This document shows positions 1 to 5,973 of a stretch of DNA of 8,705 bases, piece after piece. How positions within the stretch are numbered: position 1 is the first letter of the stretch; each line of letters starts with the position of its first letter. The notes beneath the pieces were generated by a model that ran no database searches, was not told the DNA's origin, and saw only the letters and a list, made by a program, of their open reading frames with translations. The DNA comes from an uncultured Porphyromonadaceae bacterium. GTDB taxonomy: Bacteria; Bacteroidota; Bacteroidia; Bacteroidales; Muribaculaceae. The position numbers were made by a program, and so were the translations under genes. The stretch lies in assembly GCA_947176285.1 (NCBI GenBank), contig CAMWQF010000110.1, positions 1-8,705 on the forward strand. Reading direction: 5' to 3'.

Positions 1-1
1 C

Positions 2-82
2 CAGATTGGCCGCAAAATCTACGTCAACCAAGCCGATATTGACAATTTCCTCCACCAGCATCGTATAGACTCACGGACGTAA
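2..82 (+). CDS. C-terminal end of a helix-turn-helix (excisionase/HTH_17-like) protein, partial
   Basis: Twenty-six codons are open from base 2 to the TAA at 80-82; the start lies outside the window. The visible peptide contains GRKIYVNQADIDNFL, the pattern that ends many small MerR/excisionase-type (HTH_17) DNA-binding proteins: a short beta turn (GRKIYV) followed by a helix with an alternating acidic and hydrophobic face (ADIDNFL). In Bacteroidales such proteins often lie beside tyrosine integrases and mobilisation genes of integrated elements, where they act in excision or regulation. That context is inferred, because no integrase is visible here. G+C is clearly higher than in the following genes. 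It could also be any other short HTH regulator; the family call rests on fewer than 30 residues. Confidence 0.55.
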   Translation, partial: QIGRKIYVNQADIDNFLHQHRIDSRT

Positions 83-120
83 AGACCAAAGGTACGGCAA
101 AATCAAGCTGCAAACGAATA

Positions 121-145
121 TGTTATACAGCATAATAGTATACAG
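121..145 (+). promoter_or_regulatory. Candidate operator: TATACAG direct repeat with imperfect dyad
   Basis: TATACAG occurs at 124-130 and again at 139-145, 15 bases apart. The same stretch can be read as an imperfect inverted repeat, TGTTATAC (121-128) against GTATACA (138-144), with one extra T in the left arm. It lies just upstream of, and partly over, the place where a -33 box would sit for the -7 box at 162-169. That is where an autoregulating XRE-type protein could bind and repress. The repeat is visible in the sequence; its role as the binding site of the neighbouring regulator is inference. Confidence 0.35.
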
Positions 146-161
146 TCTCAATTATATTTAG

Positions 162-169
162 TAACTTTG
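162..169 (+). promoter_or_regulatory. Bacteroidetes-type -7 promoter box ahead of the XRE gene
   Basis: TAACTTTG matches the Bacteroidetes primary-sigma -7 consensus TAnnTTTG exactly. It lies 24 bases upstream of the ATG at 194, which would leave a leader of about 20 bases. No TTTG is present 19-21 bases upstream; that position is occupied by the TATACAG repeat region. The promoter would therefore be weak or controlled by a regulator. It is the only good promoter candidate for the regulator, radical SAM and nuclease-helicase genes that follow with very short gaps. Confidence 0.6.
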
Positions 170-193
170 CGTTCAAATTTAATAAATCAATCA

Positions 194-409
194 ATGGAGA
201 CAAAAACAGAACGTCAAAAACTAAATAGAATAAAAGCAGTATTGGCAGAAACCGGACACACTGGCAAATGGCTTGCCGAGCAATTAGGCAAAGACCCCGT
301 CACTGTTTCCAAATGGTGTACTAATACATCTCAACCGGATTTATATACCTTAAAAAATATTTCTGATTTGATTAACACAAAAATGTCTGAACTTCTAATT
401 GATAAATAA
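194..409 (+). CDS. Small XRE/Cro-type helix-turn-helix regulator
   Basis: This 71-residue protein is essentially one lambda-repressor-like HTH domain. A first helix (NRIKAVLAETG) is followed by the HTH pair, with WLAEQLGK as the positioning helix and DPVTVSKWCTN as the recognition helix, then YTLKNISDLIN and a short MSELL tail. This layout is typical of the small XRE proteins that precede restriction-modification and other defence genes in Bacteroidetes. The protein probably dimerises on an operator in the upstream region and controls itself and the genes downstream. A TTG at 167 is in frame, but it lies inside the -7 box, so the ATG at 194 is preferred. Only eight bases separate the stop from the radical SAM gene, so the two are probably cotranscribed. 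The fold is clear; the targets are inferred. Confidence 0.88.
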   Translation: METKTERQKLNRIKAVLAETGHTGKWLAEQLGKDPVTVSKWCTNTSQPDLYTLKNISDLINTKMSELLIDK

Positions 410-417
410 CCATTGCC

Positions 418-1806
418 ATGGCTAAAAAGAAACATAGAATTGGATTGGTTGACGCAGATCTATTAAACGGAGGTACCCGGCATCCGAATTTATTACTAAT
501 GAAACTATCCGGTTTTCTCAAAGGCAATAATTTTGTTGTCGAGCTAATTACTACAAATACTATCAATATTTCAAAATATAAATTAATCTATATCTCGAAA
601 GTTTTCTCTTTCTCTCCAGACCCTCAATTTTATACTACTGCCACCAAATACCAGAAAAGAAAGTTTAGGATTGGTGGTACAGGTATGTATGCAACTAAAA
701 CAAATGTTCCCGCATTCAAACAATTTCGAGAACGGGATATGCACCAAATAGAAAATGATCCTTTTTTAAGTACACTGCCCAATAAATATAACACAGAAGA
801 AAGACCGTTTGGCATAGATTTAAGTCGTCAAATGCCGGATTATAATCTATATGATGATTATATTGAGCAGAAGGTTAAAGAGGGGCGAAATCCGAATTAT
901 TATAGTGACTATAAACGTTACTCTATTGGCTTTCTCACCAGGGGCTGTATCCGTCATTGCCCATTTTGCGTAAATAAACTAGAAAATGAGATCTCTGCAT
1001 ACTCTAAGCTTGAATGGTTTATATGTAACGAAAGAGACGATCGTGGTAGATTGATTAGACCGTACATCTATTTATGGGATGACAATTTTCTTGCAGCCTC
1101 CAAGGAAATATGGAAGCCTCAGTTAGAAGCATTGATGAAACTTGGACGTCCTTTTCAATTTAGACAAGGATTAGATGAAAGAATTATTGCAGAGAGCCCT
1201 GATGGAGAGGAAATCGCCAAAATGCTTTCTCAGTGTAAATATCATGGAGATTTTATATTTGCCTTTGACAACTGGCAAGACAGAGAGAAAATAATAAAAG
1301 CGCTAAAAATATGGAGGAAATATAATCCCAATAAAGGGACTAAATTCTATTTGTTCTGTGGGTACCGCATGACACCAGACAATATTGAGCGTTTCTATGA
1401 AGATATTTGCTTAATTTTCAAGCGTATCGAGATTCTCATGAAATTTGGTTGTGTAGGATATGTCATGAGGCATGAGGATTACCATAATTCTCCCCTTCCT
1501 AACTTGTATGTACAAATTGCAAGATGGTGTAATCAGCAAGCATTTTATAAAAAAATGTCGTTTTGGGAATTTGTATATCGTAATCAATCTTTCTGGGAAG
1601 AGACAACTAAAAAGATTGTTGGACGGCCGAAACAAAAGAGCTATGATGAGTTCATTAAAGATGTAACGGCCGGATATTATGATAACGTCAGAATGTGTCT
1701 TCCCTTAAGGACCATTGTTGAGTTATTTGATATGTTTCCAGAACATGTTGATGAGCTACTTGATTTGTTCTCCCTTAAATTTGAAATACTTAAAAAATCA
1801 AACTAA
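418..1806 (+). CDS. Radical SAM protein of unknown substrate
   Basis: This 462-residue protein carries C177-X3-C181-X2-C184 inside GFLTRGCIRHCPFC, the three cysteines that ligate the [4Fe-4S] cluster of radical SAM enzymes, after a segment of about 160 residues that resembles a B12-binding-type Rossmann domain (HPNLLLMKLSGF at 22-33, GGTGMY at 86-91). Further likely core motifs are LWDDNFL (219-225), FRQGLDERI (248-256), FAFDNW (281-286), MRHEDY (350-355) and ARWCNQ (368-373). From memory, the pattern matches a family seen in gut phages and gut bacteria with starts like IGLIDVDGHxFPNLxLMK; I know of no assigned reaction for it. It lacks the viperin motif. It lies between the XRE regulator and a nuclease-helicase, 14 bases before the latter, so a defence-related role such as modifying DNA, RNA or nucleotides is possible but inferred. 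The ATG at 418 is the first in frame. Confidence 0.85.
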   Translation: MAKKKHRIGLVDADLLNGGTRHPNLLLMKLSGFLKGNNFVVELITTNTINISKYKLIYISKVFSFSPDPQFYTTATKYQKRKFRIGGTGMYATKTNVPAFKQFRERDMHQIENDPFLSTLPNKYNTEERPFGIDLSRQMPDYNLYDDYIEQKVKEGRNPNYYSDYKRYSIGFLTRGCIRHCPFCVNKLENEISAYSKLEWFICNERDDRGRLIRPYIYLWDDNFLAASKEIWKPQLEALMKLGRPFQFRQGLDERIIAESPDGEEIAKMLSQCKYHGDFIFAFDNWQDREKIIKALKIWRKYNPNKGTKFYLFCGYRMTPDNIERFYEDICLIFKRIEILMKFGCVGYVMRHEDYHNSPLPNLYVQIARWCNQQAFYKKMSFWEFVYRNQSFWEETTKKIVGRPKQKSYDEFIKDVTAGYYDNVRMCLPLRTIVELFDMFPEHVDELLDLFSLKFEILKKSN

Positions 1807-1809
1807 TAA

Positions 1810-1817
1810 TAAGTTTG
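1810..1817 (+). promoter_or_regulatory. Possible secondary -7 box before the nuclease-helicase
   Basis: TAAGTTTG fits the TAnnTTTG consensus and lies between the radical SAM stop codon and the first ATG of the next gene. The nearest upstream TTTG (1780-1783) is 26 bases away, more than the usual 19-21. If used, transcription would begin at about 1823, too late for the ATG at 1821 but suitable for the in-frame ATG at 1857. Weak evidence. Confidence 0.2.
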
Positions 1818-1820
1818 ACT

Positions 1821-3551
1821 ATGGCTATTATATCTCACGATTATAAGGATCTAGATATGTTAGAGACTATCATAGTAAAAAATGATGGGACACCTCTGCA
1901 TGGAGAAATTGATATGTATCGGAGAATATACAATGATTGCCAAAAGAGTGATTTGTTATGGCACTTTTGGCACGATTTGAGATTGCCTATATCCATTAAC
2001 TCCCAATCAGAAATCCAGATAGATTTTTTGTTGGCTTCTGCATATGGGATACTAATAATAGAAGTCAAAGGCGGTAAGGTCGGTATAGATGATGGCAAAT
2101 TTTTCTTTAGCAGTAATGGAATTAACTATATGGACAGGTCTCCATTTGCTCAAGCGGATGACTACAAATTTGCTATTATAAACAATAATATCCTTCCCAG
2201 TGGAGTCTTCGTGGCCACAGCATGTGCATTCCCACATACTATGATGTCATCAACAAATAGTACTTCCATTCTTGATTTAAAATATAAACTTTGGACTGAG
2301 GCAGAACAAATATCCTCAAATTGTTCTTTCGCAAAATTTGCATTAGATGTTATATGCAAGGAACGACAAATGAAGAACTGGGGAGAGGTTATTATGTCTG
2401 ACAAAGAATTAGCTATTTCAATAAGTCCCTTTTCTCAAAACAGGCCAACATTCTGGAATTATTCTGAAGAGAACTATGCTACTATAGTCAATTGGCTTGA
2501 AGTTCAAAACCTTGAAGTTTTCCGCGCTATTCAACAAAACAAAAGAATTATTATGGAGGGAGGCCCGGGAACTGGTAAAACTACGATTGCAAAAGCGTTT
2601 ATTCGAAAATATAAAAAACTAAGAGGCGTCTATCTCTGTTGGAACAACCTACTTGCATCTAAAATTAAACACGACTTGGACATCGCAAACATAAAGAACT
2701 GCCAAGTCGAACAATACATTTCCTTTATCTCGAAACTGTCTACAGGGAAAGATACCATAAGTTTTGAAGATTTTCAAGGCACGCCCAATAGTATCCGTAC
2801 TAAAATTAATGATGTTGTAAGAGCCTATCGAAAACGAGAAGGTTTCTATCCCTTTGATTTTATTGTCGTAGATGAGGCACAAGATATATTTGACAAGGGA
2901 ATCAAGGATGTAATCAATACTCTCACATCAGTTGATTCAAGAGGATTATCCAATGGTCGGTATCTAGTCTTTTATGACACCGAGCAAGGTTATAGAAATG
3001 ATGATCGTCAATTAAGAGTATTTGCTAATGAAATCTCTGATTTTGGAGCTCATTACATCTTGAACGAAAACAAAAGAGTCCCGTCCAATAAATGTCTGGT
3101 TCATTGTGCTAATAAAATCCTCCATGCCGAATCACACGAGGTTTGCAACATCATTGACGATTTCTCGTTATCAAACCCTTCATGCATTAAGGTTAATAAA
3201 TGTGCTACCTACCGTGAGGGAATTAGCCTTCTTAAAGATATTTATTTAAGAGCCAAATCTAATAAAGCCATTAGTGATTATGTGTTGCTCTCTTCGTCAA
3301 CTTTACGATGCGGTATTGCTTCATTCTATGATAGATTAGCTGATATCGAGTGGATAAAAGAACTGACGCATAAAAACTTATCAATACAAAGCGAGACTTT
3401 ATATTTAACGACTATATTGTCCTATAAAGGTCTTGAAAATAAGCATATTATTCTTCTCTTAGACGCTGATAAAGTGAGCGATAAATACGAACTTTATATT
3501 GGAATGTCAAGAGCCATTCTTGATGTTGAGATCATCTATTTAAAGAAATGA
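1821..3551 (+). CDS. NERD nuclease-SF1 (UvrD-like) helicase fusion
   Basis: The protein has 576 residues from the ATG at 1821. Residues about 15-180 form a NERD (nuclease-related) domain, with GE near 30 and the restriction-endonuclease-like signature E64/D68 followed by E81-V-K83. Residues about 220-576 are a compact SF1A helicase: Walker A GGPGTGKT (247-254), motif II VVDEAQD (349-355), motif III-like FYDTEQ (384-389), motif IV-like LNENKR (414-419), motif V-like SYKGLEN (534-540) and motif VI YIGMSRA (559-565). All ATPase residues appear intact, so it should unwind or translocate on nucleic acid and cut it. It is smaller than UvrD, which suggests reduced 1B/2B insertions. Its last bases overlap the next start (ATGA), implying translational coupling. 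A second ATG at 1857 follows AAGGA at 1844-1848 and would remove 12 residues without touching the NERD motif. Defence function is inferred. Confidence 0.88.
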   Translation: MAIISHDYKDLDMLETIIVKNDGTPLHGEIDMYRRIYNDCQKSDLLWHFWHDLRLPISINSQSEIQIDFLLASAYGILIIEVKGGKVGIDDGKFFFSSNGINYMDRSPFAQADDYKFAIINNNILPSGVFVATACAFPHTMMSSTNSTSILDLKYKLWTEAEQISSNCSFAKFALDVICKERQMKNWGEVIMSDKELAISISPFSQNRPTFWNYSEENYATIVNWLEVQNLEVFRAIQQNKRIIMEGGPGTGKTTIAKAFIRKYKKLRGVYLCWNNLLASKIKHDLDIANIKNCQVEQYISFISKLSTGKDTISFEDFQGTPNSIRTKINDVVRAYRKREGFYPFDFIVVDEAQDIFDKGIKDVINTLTSVDSRGLSNGRYLVFYDTEQGYRNDDRQLRVFANEISDFGAHYILNENKRVPSNKCLVHCANKILHAESHEVCNIIDDFSLSNPSCIKVNKCATYREGISLLKDIYLRAKSNKAISDYVLLSSSTLRCGIASFYDRLADIEWIKELTHKNLSIQSETLYLTTILSYKGLENKHIILLLDADKVSDKYELYIGMSRAILDVEIIYLKK

Positions 3552-5872
3552 ACGATAATTTCAAAAACATAGTTAATAAAGACTCAGAGCTTGTTGATGC
3601 CATCATCAGCCTTATGGTCCATAGTCAGAAGTCCAACGCAAGACGGCTGCTTTTGCTTTTGAATGAGATTATTGATTTTTATTTATCTAGGGAAGATGGA
3701 GATATTCATTTCCCAATTGTGCATATACCCAATTGTCCGGATTGGGCTGAGGATGTTTTTGTGGAATACCTTGTCTTGAAATTAGCGCTTTCATATAATG
3801 ATAAAACCATAAATCAATTGAAAGCATTGAGGAAAACATCAATAATGCTGAAGCCCAATGATGGTCGATCCAATAAACTATTCAATGATCGATTAATGAA
3901 CTATCGTCAATATGTTTCCCAAATATGTAGAACAGAGATACCAACGTATTCCTACGCTGGGAAAAATTTATTGTTTACCCCAATCCAGGTGCTCAATGCA
4001 TCACGTGGCAATAAAAATGAATATCTAAGTAATCTTACAGGTGGATATAACAATCTTGACAATGATTCAAATTTGACAATATGCACCGAAATTGGACAAA
4101 AAGAGATCGATGACATTACTTACGAAAACGAACTCCTTGGTGAGTCAATTTCCAATCTATTTGTTATATATCGTAACACTGAGCAGTGTAATTCTCTAAC
4201 AAAAAGTGGAATTGAACGAGCTGGTTTGAATAATGTCAAAAACTGCTTTGTTTTCGAATTTTCACCAAAACCGCAGCGCCTTTATAAAACTAGGGCGCGA
4301 ATGATAAAATTTGGGCACTCAAAATTCGAATGTCTTGCTACAGAAAAAGAAGCATTGTATAATGATGACTTCATTACATTTACAGAGGAAGAATCTTTGT
4401 ATTTGTTTGAGATACCTCTTATTAAACAACATGTATTCATTGAGGATGACCAATTTTACTATAATGGTATGATTGGCGAATTTGTTGGAACTTGTGATTA
4501 TCCTATACTTGAACGAAATCACCTATCACTGTGCCTTAATGGAGAATTATGTAATCGATATCTAAAAAGAGCTCAGTCGGCTATTGATGGAATGGATGAT
4601 GAGTTAGCTTTATCTATAGGATACCAGCAAGAAATAGCCAATAATAGAATAATTCCTGAAATTTTGAAATTCATTGGAGATGATACAAGGGTCGCTTTTA
4701 TATTACCTCATGATGTTACCAAGCAAGAAAAAGAGGGATTGAAAGTCGTTTTTGGCATTGGTAGAAAATTAAAATTTTATTGCGTATCCGAGTTAAAGCC
4801 AAAGAATGGTAAAACCGCTATAAAAGAAAAGTGTATTGTAAATCTCACTTATAGAGGGCACTTTACAAATAGCATCTATCACAAGTATCCTAATTCTTTT
4901 GATCCATATATCTTGAATGAAGGACAAAGGATATTAGATATTGCTCATGGATTCTCTTTTAACAGTATACATGAGTGGGATTTATATGAATATAATAAAT
5001 TACTGTGTCAATATACAGACAGTCTGTTTAGAAAACAATATGCTTTTACCCTTCCCCAACCGCAGCATCCTGTGAGCATTAAGGAGAATTATGATGCGGA
5101 ACCTGATGAAACACAGACTAGGAGCAACAGTACACAAACCAATTTTATCACTTTTTCTGATGGAGAAAAAATATCTGTTCTTGATACAGAGCTCATAATA
5201 TATGAGAAAGACTCTGTTATTGCGATTGAGAAGTTCTCAGAGTTAAAAGAGCATCTGGAGAATCTTAAGGACGTTAAATTACAGAAACTTTCCGCTTTGG
5301 ATGAAGTAATTGAAGAATTCATGGAACATAAAAGCCAAAGAGCAAACGAGAAAGTTCAGGTATTGCGTGCCTACTACTTGAGTAGAGGACGTTTATCAAA
5401 AGTTGATGAACAATCAGACAATACAATTTGGAATATTCTTTTAAGAAAAAAAGTAGAGTCAATGGGTGCTGAAGCAGTTTATAATGAACTTATGGAACCA
5501 TTAAATGACCGGGAGAGAATAAGTTTATATGCTTTCCGTGCTTGGTATTCACCTGAAAGTAAAATGCTTCTACCATTAGTGCGAAAGACACAGAAACGTC
5601 TAATTGAATACCTGGACCTTTCTATGAAGTATCTTGACGCAATGAGAGCTATAAAGCGTGCTACAAAGGCAAACTCGAAAGCAAACAATCAGATGATAGA
5701 CCATTTTATGATGGATTATCTTTTTAGTGAAATTACGGATGAAGTGTTTGAGGAATTTGAAGAAAGCCCAATCAATGAATCTCTCCAAATTCACAATATC
5801 AAGGATTTGGAAACACTAGTAGAGCTAATTAAAGAAAAGATAGACCTCAAAACAATCGCGATGTGTATTTAG
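3548..5872 (+). CDS. Large protein of unknown function, candidate DrmE counterpart
   Basis: This protein has 774 residues, no signal peptide, no obvious membrane segment and no Walker A motif. I do not recognise its N-terminal two thirds. They include a hydrophobic segment around VFVEYLVLKLAL (69-80) and FEFSPKPQRLYKTRARMIKFG, which looks like the end of a Rossmann-like unit. From about 534 a short segment (ITFSDGEKISVLD) precedes a charged helical stretch (about 560-600) that may form a coiled coil. A C-terminal helical domain has LYAFRAWYSP (660-669), LLPLVRKTQKRLIEYL (674-689) and an acidic end. Its start overlaps the nuclease-helicase stop by four bases and it directly precedes the DrmA-like gene. 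In class 2 DISARM a poorly characterised protein of this general kind, DrmE, accompanies drmA, so it may be a distant DrmE. That rests on position and size, not on a motif. Confidence 0.8.
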   Translation: MNDNFKNIVNKDSELVDAIISLMVHSQKSNARRLLLLLNEIIDFYLSREDGDIHFPIVHIPNCPDWAEDVFVEYLVLKLALSYNDKTINQLKALRKTSIMLKPNDGRSNKLFNDRLMNYRQYVSQICRTEIPTYSYAGKNLLFTPIQVLNASRGNKNEYLSNLTGGYNNLDNDSNLTICTEIGQKEIDDITYENELLGESISNLFVIYRNTEQCNSLTKSGIERAGLNNVKNCFVFEFSPKPQRLYKTRARMIKFGHSKFECLATEKEALYNDDFITFTEEESLYLFEIPLIKQHVFIEDDQFYYNGMIGEFVGTCDYPILERNHLSLCLNGELCNRYLKRAQSAIDGMDDELALSIGYQQEIANNRIIPEILKFIGDDTRVAFILPHDVTKQEKEGLKVVFGIGRKLKFYCVSELKPKNGKTAIKEKCIVNLTYRGHFTNSIYHKYPNSFDPYILNEGQRILDIAHGFSFNSIHEWDLYEYNKLLCQYTDSLFRKQYAFTLPQPQHPVSIKENYDAEPDETQTRSNSTQTNFITFSDGEKISVLDTELIIYEKDSVIAIEKFSELKEHLENLKDVKLQKLSALDEVIEEFMEHKSQRANEKVQVLRAYYLSRGRLSKVDEQSDNTIWNILLRKKVESMGAEAVYNELMEPLNDRERISLYAFRAWYSPESKMLLPLVRKTQKRLIEYLDLSMKYLDAMRAIKRATKANSKANNQMIDHFMMDYLFSEITDEVFEEFEESPINESLQIHNIKDLETLVELIKEKIDLKTIAMCI

Positions 5873-5973
5873 GTTGCCATTCGGAATATCTTTAAGGCAT
5901 CTCATATTTGCAGGATTGCCCAAGATGTAGTAAATTTGTAAATATTAAACCAAGCAATATCAGGAATTTAAGA
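5873..5973 (+). promoter_or_regulatory. Intergenic gap with an internal Bacteroidetes-type promoter
   Basis: This 101-base gap contains TTTG at 5907-5910, a 20-base spacer and TAAATTTG at 5931-5938. That is a full match to the Bacteroidetes -33/-7 arrangement (TTTG, 19-21 bases, TAnnTTTG). Transcription would begin near 5945, about 30 bases before the ATG at 5974. The helicase gene, and anything after it, could thus be expressed independently of the XRE-controlled promoter. AGGAAT at 5962-5967 is a modest purine-rich ribosome-binding candidate. I see no hairpin terminator in the gap. Confidence 0.6.

Noticed and set aside
167..193. TTG start giving an 80-residue XRE protein
   Set aside because: The TTG lies within the TAACTTTG promoter box, so it would be upstream of the transcript start. 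The ATG at 194 begins just before the HTH domain.
372..566. Open frames on the minus strand across 372-566, 630-815, 1411-1635, 1841-2404, 2649-2882, 4319-4522, 5089-5794, 7329-7517 and 8309-8500
   Set aside because: All lie opposite or inside strongly supported + strand genes, are short, and their translations show no recognisable motif. They are shadows.
1472..1666. A + strand frame of 64 codons within the radical SAM gene
   Set aside because: It is out of frame with a gene that has family motifs on both sides of it, and no sign of a frameshift is present.
418..1806. Radical SAM gene as a prokaryotic viperin
   Set aside because: The cluster motif is GCIRHCPFC with a long B12-binding-like N-terminal segment. 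Viperins have a different motif context (N-x2-C-x3-C-x2-C), start close to the radical SAM core, and are shorter.
5896..5973. Upstream extension of the helicase frame, whose reading includes CPRC
   Set aside because: The frame is open back to a TAA at 5893, but no ATG occurs in it. The segment also overlaps the promoter match, so the CPRC reading is probably chance, though an eroded gene end cannot be excluded.
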